Of a DNA stretch of 64,000 nt, positions 54,079 through 64,000 are shown in pieces. Location of the stretch: contig OW051492.1 in assembly GCA_932521035.1 (NCBI GenBank), positions 2,170,001 to 2,234,000 on the forward strand, in the 5' to 3' direction. Each line of letters begins with the position of its first letter. The first letter of the stretch is position 1. A model generated the notes under the pieces. The model was given only the letters and a program-made list of their open reading frames with translations, ran no database searches and had not been told where the DNA came from. The translations under genes and the position numbers were made by a program. The DNA comes from Oscheius dolichura. Taxonomy: Eukaryota; Nematoda; Chromadorea; Rhabditida; Rhabditidae.

Positions 54079-57000
54079 TCAGACTTCGTATTTGACATTT
54101 TTGGGCGACTTTGGCTGGGGGGAGGATTCTTTGGAGGCGGAGGTGGAGGGACACGAGCTTGGGCTGGCAGAGGTAGCCTCAGAGGTGAAGGAACCTGAAA
54201 ATGGTCATTTTAGTAAGGATTTCTTGAATTGAGATGGATAAATGGGGAATCATTTGAAAGAGCTTGAAAAGAGCTATCAGACACACTTTTTAGAATTGCA
54301 GTAACCCCAAAAAAACCGGGAGAAAAATACATTTGAAAATGAGTTGCGGCCTGGACGGTCTACTGTTCGCATGGCCGAGTGGCGCGCGCGGATTCCTACC
54401 ATTCCACAGACCAGGGTTCGAATCTCTTGCTGAGTAAAACTGTTAAAATCGTATTTTTGTTTATTTTAAAGGTCTAAATAAATTAAAATTTCGCAGTTAA
54501 TAACCCCTCCTGCCCCCTAAAAGGAGTGCTTCAACCGATTTACAGCCGGCCATAAACAGCCGACAACCGGGCTATCAATTTGCAGCTAATAAAAAAGGAG
54601 GGGAACCGGGCAGATAAGAGAGAGAGAGGCAAAGCGACTGATTTACTGTCGGCTGCCTGGTAGCTGTTGGAATACAAAAATGACCAATTTTCGGATAATT
54701 GAGAGGAAATGGGGCCGCCTAGCCTTGTCGGCGCGTTTGATCCTCCCTTGAAATTCAAAAATCTCGGCTTTTCTCTCGCTATCAACAGGAAAAAAGAAGC
54801 AGAATTTGACATGGGGATTAGCGGTTATCAGCCGGCCGGTGGGGAAGGGACGACAACGACGAAAAATGACTGGCATGAGGGAAGTGCTGCTCTTTTGACT
54901 TCCTTTGGGAAATGTTTCATAACTTTTCGTATTTTTAGATAAAAATGATGATGTTAGACTCATTTTGTAGCCCTTGATCTGCTCTACAAGATCCACTAAA
55001 CTATAAAATCAGAAACTGAGTTTAAAAAACGCTACAGCCGTTTAAACAGGCGCGACACCGGTTGTTGTTTGAATTTGGCGGCAACATGATGATGGTGCAT
55101 CAAATTTGAGCAAATAGCAAAAAGATATCGCTTTTCCTGTATTTTTCGCCGCAGTTCTACAAATATTTGCCCCTATTTCCTAAAAAATAACATTGAAAGT
55201 ACACCGCTTTTGAACACGTCTCCCCGGTTACTGTACCCCATATTCCAATAAATTATTAACTGTCCCAAATTCTGCCATATGCCCCCTTATTTGCCTATTT
55301 CTCTGCCGTTCCCAGGTCTTTTCACCTCTTCTTGTTATCGCGGCACCGAGAGAGAACACCGCTCACATGCATGTAACATAGACATGGGATTAAGATAGCG
55401 AACAACTGTCAAAGGCGACGAAGGCAGGCAGGGGGAGAGAGTACACAATATGTTCGACTAGCTACCAGAGACAGCCATAAGGCAAAAAGAAGGAAATCAA
55501 TAGATCAAAAAGGAACCCCAGGAGGCGAGGAAGAACGCCCGCTGCACCCGTAGAATCTCGGCAGCTCGGCGGACTTTCTATTCCCCGCGGTGCAGCGCCT
55601 ATCCCGCGAGCTGCCGAGATTTTATGGATGCAGAGGACAAGAAAGTCGACTCACCATTAGCTCCAGCTCCGGTTGGAGTGGTAGGCATCGCGGCAGCTGT
55701 AGCAGCCATCGACATCATAGGGAAGTTTGAGAAGGGGAAGAAGGCGGCACGACCACTCTGTTGAGCCATCTGGGCCGCGAGCATGGCCTGCTGTGGGTTC
55801 TGCTGGGCGTACATGGCCATCATGTGTTGAAAGGCGGCGAACTGTCTCTGGGCCGCGGCGACGGGGCCCGATTCTTCAGAACTGGGGGAATCCTTCTTCG
55901 AACTGGTGACCTCGTCGTCTTGCTTCTTGTCTTTCACCCCGAGGATGTCCTCAATCAGGAGCATTTTCTTCTTGGGAGTCAGATTTTCCCGGGTTGGGGT
56001 ACCTTCCAGCTTCGAGTCTACGCTGTGCTCCTTTTCCTCCTCCGCTTCTGGAAATTAGACCTTTAAATTAGGCAGAAATGTTGGCAAAGAGGTTTTGCCC
56101 CGCAGGGGATTCGCATTCGAAAGATTCATAAAACTTGGCGCGCGCCACTAGGCCATGAGAGCAAAAGAAGGCGCACCAGAATGAACTTTTAAAATGGATT
56201 TTTCTCGCGGTTCTTCAGGGTTACTGTATTTTTGAAAAGTGCATTTGATAGCTCTTTCAAAGGTCTTTTAACTCACCTTCTTTAATGTTAGATCCGCAAC
56301 TAATATTCGAGGCGGAACTGGATGGCCTGTCCAACTCGGCCATATCGTCGTCGTCATCTTCGCCCTCCTCCCGCCGCTTGATACTACAATTTCCTCCGTT
56401 TTCCTTCTTCAGCCGTCGTCGGGCATTCGCAAACCATGTACTGACCTGTAACCATTTGAATTGTTTCATTTCAAATGTGGCGCCGAGATCGGAATCGGAG
56501 AAATTCTTGTGTTTGGAGGAATGATACGATCGCCCCGGACATGATTTACGCCACTTGTAACAGAGAGAAAGTCGGGAGAGAAGGTCAACAGAAGGGTGGG
56601 GGAGAGAGACTCGACTTACTTGGGTGAGGGTCATCTTTGTCATCACCGCCAGGAGAATCTTCTCCTGTTTGGTTGGGTACGGATTGGTACGGTGAGAGTT
56701 CAGCCATTCCTGAAATTTCTAACATTTATATTTTTCATTTTAGTCACTCAATTTCAACCAAAAATGGTCATTGACCACTGAATTGGTAGGGAAAATAAAA
56801 GCAAAAAGTTTTTTGACGCCGGTGGGATTCAAACTTCCGGCTGATTCAGGCAAGCAACCGCCGCGCTAACCATTGCATTTTGACATTTAACCATTGCATT
56901 TTGACATTTTTATATTTCGTTGTAAAGAGTAAATGCCTACCTTTAGTGGGGCAGTCGTTTCCCTGGTAGCATTTTTCCGTCTAGATCCGTCCAATCCAGC

Positions 57001-58424
57001 ATACGGATGAAAGCCAAATGCTCCTTCCATTAAAAAAGGCATAGGGCCGCCTCCAGCGGTTAAAAATTCCGGTTTAAAGTCCTGAAACAAAGAGATTTTC
57101 GACTGAAATTCGCCTTTTTCCAGTTCCGGTTGTGTACTAGTGGTGTCGGCTGCCCCCGTGTCAATATTAGGTGATAATGATAGGACATGTCGTGTTATTT
57201 CGGCCGGGTTGTAACGCCAAGGTCATACCAGGTCCCCTCCCCTACACCTCTCTCCTGTCTCTTTTTGTCTACGGGAATTCCATGTTATTTTTTAGGAAGA
57301 AACATTTCCGACTACTGGGGGGATTACGGTAGCTACCCTGGGGCTAAGGGAACATGAGAGAAACACCTCTCGAAAACATGATAATGCATGTGGGCCCGGC
57401 TATACAAACAAAAGAGGATAATTAGTTTTTCGCTGGGGGAGCCCGGGATTACTGTAGCTGGTTGCTTACCTGAGGCAGTCCCGGATAGACGAGGGGAAAG
57501 GGGAAGCCGTTGGGCAGCATCGCTCGTAGACCCTCGACCGGCACTTGGGGCATCTGGAGCGGCGGGCCGCCTGTCAGGAAGTTTGAACTGGCCAGGAGCC
57601 TGAAATATTCTCTAAAGAATCGAATTAATGATGGAAAAGACTCATTTTCCCCAGGGTTTCATTTTTTAAATAGGAAAAATGGGAAGAAACGCGCGAAAAA
57701 ACAGTGCTTCCCGCAATTCCCTTTAAAATGGCTCAATTTGGGTTTTTTTTACACATTTTCTTTCAATATTAGGCTACTTTTTTATAATCTTTTTAGTATT
57801 TTACAGTATATAAATACAATTTTCATCCCTAAAAATACTCTGAACCAAGAAAAAAGAGACGAGATAAGCCAAAACCCCGCCGCCTAGGCAACTTCTACGC
57901 AGTGCGGCGTTTTTCAGTATTTTTGCAACGTTTTCATCAATTTTATATATGTAAAATGTTCAGCAGAATCTCCTCTATAAGATAGGCTTACTGTATTTTT
58001 GATAAACTTTGTTTTTTCCTGTCAAAATTCACTCTAAAGCCCGCGCCACTCTCAAAATCACCCTTTTATTGGGAAAAACCTCCCGAATTTGTTCTAGACC
58101 AACATTTTCGAGCAAAAAAGAAAAGCTGGATATTAAACTAGACACTCCCTCTTAAAAGAGAAAAGGATCTCCCCCCAATTGAACTTGGAATTGCATCCCG
58201 CCCAGCTGGGAGTAAAAAAAAGCGCCACCACCCTAATTGCCGGCCGCCTACCTGAGAGCTTCCGTATTGGTGGCGTCTTCAACTTTTAACGAGGGAGGCA
58301 TCTAAAAAAGATTTATATTAATATATTACGTATAAAAATATAGATTAATTTCTATATTTTATATATCTAGAGAGAGGCAAAAAGAGAAGAAACAAACTTG
58401 TTGGAAAGGGTTGAATGCCATCAT
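54079..58424 (-). CDS. irx: Iroquois-class TALE homeodomain transcription factor
   Basis: Eight exons (58398-58424, 58252-58301, 57470-57599, 56941-57081, 56620-56709, 56277-56445, 55655-56047, 54079-54194) give 371 residues. The homeodomain is split over three exons: SRRKNATRETTAPLK, EWLNSHRTNPYPTKQEKIL and LTQVSTWFANARRRLKKEN. It has the TALE loop extension and the alanine in WFANAR typical of Iroquois proteins, which bind DNA and pattern nervous tissue in animals. The parts before it are Pro/Leu-rich; after it comes an acidic stretch (EEGEDDDDDM) and a Gln/Ala/Met-rich region. The end is SPKNVKYEV. A stop in frame lies upstream of the ATG pair. The last intron is 1.46 kb and carries a tRNA-like element and a hairpin. 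Confidence 0.92.
54367..54431 (+). repeat. tRNA-like (SINE-like) element in the last irx intron
   Basis: CATGGCCGAGTGGCGCGCGC has the A-box pattern and GGGTTCGAATC the B-box pattern of RNA polymerase III genes at a tRNA-like distance. Acceptor and T stems do not pair, so it is not a working tRNA. The A-box stretch recurs at 56094-56166. Confidence 0.5.
55541..55633. repeat. hairpin-family element (in irx intron)
   Basis: Left arm GCTGCACCCGTAGAATCTCG and right arm GAGATTTTATGGATGCAG are inverted copies; inner parts GGCAGCTCG and CGAGCTGCC extend the stem. Mismatches would be largely G-U in RNA. The loop is about 38 nt. Confidence 0.8.
56094..56166 (-). repeat. tRNA-like element in an irx intron
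   Basis: On the minus strand CATGGCCTAGTGGCGCGCGC differs by one base from the A-box stretch at 54367 and is followed by TTCGAATGCGAATCC. It lies on the same strand as the host gene, between exons 6 and 7. Confidence 0.45.
56818..56902 (-). repeat. tRNA-like element with adjoining direct repeat in an irx intron
   Basis: The minus strand has TGGTTAGCGCGGCGG (A-box-like) and GTTTGAATCCCACC (B-box-like), with a GCCGG/CCGGC stem around the latter. Beside it TAACCATTGCATTTTGACAT is repeated once in tandem on the plus strand (about 56867-56909). Confidence 0.45.
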
Positions 58425-61400
58425 GGATACTGGTGGTTGGTGGCTGATGGATGGCTCTGATTAGTGTGTAGGCCAACTGAAAATCAGGGGATGATCATTG
58501 GGTCCTGGAGGGAAAAGAGTGGAGAAGTACTGAGAAAAGAAAAGAAGAGAAGAAGACTATCAAATGGAATTAGGGAAGGACGGCGAGAGACGATAAGGGG
58601 CCCCAGGGCGTTCCGGGGTTCCCCGCACCCTGTGTCGGCGAAATGGCCGACTCCTCCTTTAATTAATGTTGCTGGGGTTACGGTATCTATCTAACGTGAT
58701 CACTACAACAACAAGTAGTACCAGTGTTTTAGTGTGTCTTTGTCACTCGGCCCCGAGATGACAAGAAGGCGGGGGGAGACACGCCCCGGCCGCGAGATTG
58801 GGCGGGCTCTCGACGGAGGTTCCGGCCGCCGGATTACGGTAGCCGACGAGGGAGAGAGGACGGGGGACAGGAGGATGAAATGAAGCCCCCACCCTGGAAT
58901 ACAACAACACATGTGCCCCCCGAGAGATGTTCTACACCATGTAGTACAAAATGTTAACTAATTTTCGGTCTGGGAGGTGATTTTAACGCAATTTTAAGGA
59001 TACCCGACCTTTAAATTAGCCTTAAAATGGGGTGAGTGAGGTTAAAAACAGGGAGAAGATCGGGAAATCTTGAGTAAGACCGACATAATGATGAATTTCA
59101 AGGTGAGAAGGAGTCATTTGGCGCAAATTTGCGGCCGAGATCGTGGTTGGAGATAAGAGGTCCGGAGGCGAACAGGAGACGGGTGGAAATTAACAAGAAG
59201 AAGAGGAGAATCGAGTTAATTAGATAGACGAGGAAAGGAATTGTTTAAACTCGACTGAAATTAGGAGAAGACGAGGCGGTGGGAAGGAGATTGGAAGCGA
59301 CAACCGGGGGAGATGGGACCATTTTAGACTAATCTAGACACTTTGGAGGTCATTTTTGACCAGATTAGGGGAGGAAAATCAACTGGGAACCGACTAAACC
59401 AAGGTCTGGGGGCCACTGGCCATTCCTCGGGTCCCGGAGAGAACAGAACCCGGGAAGACGAGGTAGAAATCAGTCAAATTACAATGAAACAGACAGTTGG
59501 AATGGCCGGGCGACGAGATCGCTCGGTGCCCCCTTGTCAGCACAATGACAGATGGCCTGAGGGCGGAAGTCTTTGCAGAGTAACTTTTAGGGCTCAAGGG
59601 GCCGGGAAGGACACCTTATACCGTAAAATAAGGCTGTACAGACCTTTAAAATGACAAAAAATACAGCAAAAATGGCTCTGGAGTCGAGAATTTTGGCTAA
59701 AAACTGGCGCAAACCGGCGCCTTTCCCGCTGTATTTCAGGTTTTTGAAGATTTTGTTCCTGGTAAAGTGGTCTCGAGTGGAATATTCAAAGAGTTAAAGG
59801 CCTAAACAAGGTGAAATTCAGAGAAAAAGGAAGAGGAAGAAGGAACTCGGAGACTACAGTAACCCGGACTGGAACAGTGTGCTTTTGCCTACGTACCTGC
59901 CTATAAACTAACGGAAATTCACATTCGCCCAAATAGCCAGGCGCCGCCGAGCCGAGTCTGCCTCCTACCCCCTATCAATTTACAGTATATAGTTGTCACT
60001 GGGGGCGAGAGAATGGAAAAGAGAAGAAGAAGAAACAATAGACACCTGGGGGCCAGCGGTAGTAGAGTGGACAAGGCGAAGAAGTTGCTGTAATAACCAC
60101 AACACACTATAAGGCGTGACAAGCGCGGCAAGAAAGAAAAATAAATTCATGTTTCCATTTGGTATTATTGTTGCTTACTGATGTGTGTAATGTGTAGTTG
60201 AGACATAAAAAAAGGGGGAGAAATTAATAGAAACAGATGTAGTACAAGGGACAGAGACAGAAAAGAGAGATGCGGACAGATAGCGGAAGGGGGCGGGGCC
60301 AGCTGGTGCAAGAGGGGCGGGACTCCGGGGACGGCGAGGCGAAGAGCGGCCAGGAGCTACTGGAACACGAGTTTTATTTGGAGATGACATTTGTTAGAAC
60401 ATGGATAATTAGATAAATTACATTTTTATAGCGATTTTAGCGTTGGAGCGCGGTTACGGCGCCGCGTCTTGGATCAGCCAGAATTAGTCCTGTTTCAGCC
60501 ATTTTTACTACTACAGAAAATCTTATCTAACAATTGTGAGCATTATATATTATAGTTAGAAAGTGATACCTATAGGCAAAAGTAGTTTGGAGAAGAATAC
60601 TAGCGACATTTGGCAACTAGGCAAAGAGCCGCAGTTAGACAGCCAAAAGGAGCTCAAAATGGTGACTTTTGACACTTTTACAAACTGGTCAACTCGTGTA
60701 CAAGACGACAGTTTTACGATCGATGTAGTTGTGTGCCGGTGAGGAGGTTATACATGAGAGCAGTGGCATAGCCAGGTGCCCTGACCCGGGGACACAAAGC
60801 GGGAGCATGAAAAGACACGACAAAGAAGGACAGGCGCTAATTACTATCATGATACTTGTTCTTGAAATTTAGCTGGGGTAGGTGGGGGAAGGGAGCGTGT
60901 AATTGGGCGCCGGGGCTATCCAGCCAGGACAATGGACACGAGACATGATATTTTTGACAGTTCCTTTGTGTTTACGTAGTTAGGAAAGCATTGTGTCGAG
61001 ACTACAAGGTAGAATAAGGGCAAAATTTGATGGAAAAGGTCACAATTAGCTGAGAAATACGCTCAAATGGAGGAAGATTCCTTTGGATTCAAAAGTTGTA
61101 GAAACGCGCGCAAAAAAAGTGCTCCGCGCGTCTGATCAACAGAATTTACTCTTTTCTTTGTCTTTCCTTATTTTTTTAGACATCTTTTTGAGCAGAAAAT
61201 GGTCAGTTGCAAAACGGAGAAATCGTAGATCATGGCAAGGAGAAGAACGGCATGTGTCGCATGTCCCCGCACAGCTCTTGAGTTCGGCTTGTTAACATGC
61301 GTAAGCCATCGATATGCCACTTCACAGGAAGAACATTGCAAATAGAACACACAGCGGCAGCAAAAAAGGTTTTTCCAAATTTTTTTTGTCTTGTTCTTCT

Positions 61401-64000
61401 AGAGCTCGGCAAATGGAAGAGAGGCGATATGTCGACCAGCAACTCAACTTGATGGCCCTTTTGAGGCCTTTAATAATGTAGACGAGAGTATTGTACCATA
61501 TCCGTGGGTAAGACTTCAAAAGATGCCGCCTGGATCATAGGATTTTTACTATCCGTACTGTAGATTCATGCGAAGAGTCACGGAGAGCTGTAGTTCCGTC
61601 AAACAGGAAGAGAAATTTGAAACGGATGTTTGCAACTTTTTGTTTTCTTTTTTTTTTGCTATATTTTTCAAATTCTAACGCCTCTTTTTGATCTTTCTCG
61701 CTATTTTTCAATCCATAGAAGAGTAAAGCGTTGTCCGGCCAATTTACACAGCCCAGCAACAAGTCGGTTCTATGTGGTAGTCACTGTCAGGAGGACCCCC
61801 TGCAGAGTGGCGTCTGTTACCCCGCGCGAGTCGCGTCACATTGCGGTATTTTGTTACTAATCCCATGAGAGACGGGGGACCTGATTCCAGATTGCCTTTT
61901 GTATTCTAAGAAGGAACGACTTGACACCAGAAAGTGGCCGCATTTTAGGGTCAAAAAAAGATGAGAAACACGCTGAAGACGGAAAGATCTGAGCAGAAGA
62001 AACACGTAATATAGAGGAAATTAGCCGGATATCGTTAGCAGCGAGGCCTAGTGTGGTCCGATCTGTTTGCCTAAAGTCTTAGTCGCGCAAACGAGGGGTG
62101 AATAGGATGAAATATTGCGGCCCACTCCACACACATAATTAACCGGATAAGATTACCACACGATATACATGATCTGGTGGAGGAAGAGGGAGAATGAGCT
62201 TGTGTGCTGTGTGGCTGAGACGAGCAAAGAAGAATGAGCTGTACAAAATAAACTTCGGATTAGACGGGCAGGCGAGCTCTTTTTCTCGAGGAATCAGAAT
62301 TTGTAGCTTTTATAGACAACAAAAAAAAAGAAAAGCTATTAGGAAGATTTGCACAGAGAATTACGTGAGCATAATTATTGGAAGAGATCTTCTCCCACGA
62401 ACAACAATCAGTAGCCAGGAAATGTCCGGACGTAACGGGGGAAATTGAAAACCGGCAAGCATTTCGTCAAAACTTCCCCTCTTGAAAGCGTAAAAATTGT
62501 TTTCTGGTGAATACAAATATATTCGCATAATTTAGAGAGCCAATATATATATTTTCATCAAACCGTGTCTTCATTTCTCGCAGCAGCAGCATCGCCTAAT
62601 GTGTTAGAATGTGTGTCTCTGCAAATCGTCGTCGCGACTATCAATCAGTGCTATATGAGAGCGTCATTAGAGAGGCCAAGGAGGACGAATGCAAATGAGC
62701 AAATTCGAAAAATCTCTCGCTCTTGTGTTTATAATCTGGCCGGGGTCATGCACCTGTAGAGGACTGTAGGTAGTCGGTTAATTACAAGGAATGAGAGGAG
62801 ACGAAACCCGCCGATTAGCACAGTCCTCTAAGGGGATTAAGCTAAGATTTATGCCGGTGACCGGCGATTCTGATGAGATAGAAGCGACCTTCAGGGATGG
62901 GCAGTACTTGACCCGAGAACAGGATTACTGCCTTCTCCTACTGGAAAGAGCATTTTAGCCCTGGAGCACTGGAAAACCATCAAATGATCGAAATAAATAT
63001 GCTTGGTTCATAAGCGCACTGTTTACAAGAGCCCCCGATCTTTTCATTGGAGGGGTTCTCGTTCATTTTTCTCTTTTCCTTCGCGTTGTCATTTGATCTG
63101 ACTCATTCCCGTCCACTTTTTATATTGATTGATTGGACATGAATCACTGGTTCTGTTCTCACCTCGCCGCTGCAGCTCTGTTTCACAAGTGTTTACCTTT
63201 TTCTTCGGGTTGCGCGTATTCGTTCATTGAACTTTCTGTAATTTTCTTCGGCTAATTATCGCCTGGCGAGATGACCCGGATTCTGTTTTGTTAATCCTCA
63301 TCCGGTCGGTGCCTTTTACCTTGTTCCGCGCGGCTAACTTTCCCACATCGGTCGCTTGACTCCGCGTCGTGTTGACATGACAGATAATTGTAAGTAATTC
63401 CATAATTGCTCATGATTGACTTTGTTTTGTACCGCTATGATCCCCCACTTCGTTTTCTAGCATTTCTAGGAGAATCTATTTTGTGTAAAGTTCCCGGAAA
63501 TACAAAGGGGAGAACAGGCGATAAAATTTGCTGTTTACGGGCGAGACGACAAAATCTCGGCAGCCACTTTACTAGCCATTACCCGGAATGTTAACCAACA
63601 CATCTGCGTTCTATGTAAACGAACGCCCCATAAACACCATATGAGCATCGAATAACGTGTTGTTTTAATTGCCACAACCACTGTGTGCGAGAATCTCGAC
63701 TCAGTGGCCGCCGGGTTTGCAAATTTGCTTGAAGGGAGGGGGACTAGGATTTTTGCTTGCGATTGTTATCTTCTTGTTTGAAGGAAAAATAGAAAAGCTC
63801 ATCTTTCTTTTGGAAGTGGTCACAATATTAGCTGCTGGACATCTGGGTTGCTAACGAGGAGCCAAGATGCCAGGTGCGCCAAACGGCTTTTTTACGGCAT
63901 ACTAATAGATTGACATTGGATGAGAGAAGAAGACTATGATAATGGGCGATGGAATTCTCCTCCTGTCTTCTGTTTGATTTATATGAATCAGTTGCGGTGA
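58425..64000. other. gene-poor region upstream of irx
   Basis: 5.6 kb without a convincing gene, likely the promoter and part of the regulatory landscape of irx. Copies of GGATTACGGTAGC and related motifs lie close to the gene (58675-58844, 59853). A third CAGTTAGACAGCC occurs at 60632. An AAAATCTCGGCAGC single hairpin arm is at 63551. Confidence 0.5.
63549..63566. repeat. partial single arm of the hairpin family
   Basis: AAAATCTCGGCAGC matches the inner 14 bases of the left-arm consensus exactly. No inverted partner lies in the remaining 430 bases. Confidence 0.35.

Noticed and set aside
54367..54431. Functional tRNA gene
   Set aside because: A- and B-box patterns are present, but acceptor and T stems do not pair and no clear anticodon arm forms.
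1..64000. CRISPR array, rRNA or bacterial operon structure
   Set aside because: No evenly spaced direct repeats, no rRNA core sequences, and genes are intron-rich; the hairpin family has inverted, irregularly spaced arms.

Overview
The window looks like nematode nuclear DNA. Introns are mostly 32-45 nt with GT...TTTCAG ends, several start codons follow directly on a TTTCAG-like acceptor (as expected for spliced-leader trans-splicing), and the gene families fit: UDP-glucuronosyltransferase, an Iroquois homeobox gene, a CX-module membrane protein, a recent F-box-type expansion and short secreted cysteine-rich peptides. The species cannot be told from the sequence. Exon structures were worked out by hand by joining splice sites that keep the reading frame; no alignment or search was run. 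Layout: 1-3.9 kb has no convincing gene. 4.3-9.0 kb holds two tightly spaced minus-strand genes (a TUG/ASPSCR1-type UBX protein followed by a GLD-2/TUTase-type nucleotidyltransferase) that look like an operon. 9.3-12.9 kb holds three paralogous F-box-like genes. 13.0-15.4 kb holds three small lysine-rich proteins that each end in a membrane anchor. 15.8-21.1 kb holds a defensin-like secreted peptide, a four-helix TMEM272-like membrane protein, a small coiled-coil protein and a complete UGT carrying an inverted-repeat insertion in one intron. 23.9-25.1 kb is a CX-module membrane protein. 27.8-31.0 kb holds a secreted Thr/Pro-rich repeat protein and a secreted Gly-rich protein. 31.9-39.6 kb holds an unknown six-exon gene, a small membrane protein inside a 660 bp inverted repeat, a 780 aa coiled-coil protein (possibly LIN-5/NuMA-like) and an eight-finger zinc-finger protein. 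44.8-48.5 kb is a duplicated block: three copies of a small coiled-coil gene beginning MARPTVEEAA, two of them head-to-head with broken pieces of the TMEM272-like gene, plus a peptide with insulin-like cysteine spacing and another small gene. 54.1-58.4 kb is a complete eight-exon Iroquois gene. Large gene-poor stretches (39.6-44.8, 48.5-54.1, 58.4-64 kb) flank the regulatory genes, as is usual around developmental regulators. The most unusual signal is a dispersed hairpin family. Seven full copies and three single arms share the arm consensus GCACCCGTAAAATCTCGGC followed by AGC, then an unrelated loop of 30-60 nt, then the reverse complement of the arm. Some copies carry matching changes on both arms. 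Three copies lie in introns (CX-module gene, small gene at 48 kb, Iroquois gene). I know no name for this family; it could be a very short inverted-repeat transposon family or a structured RNA/DNA element.
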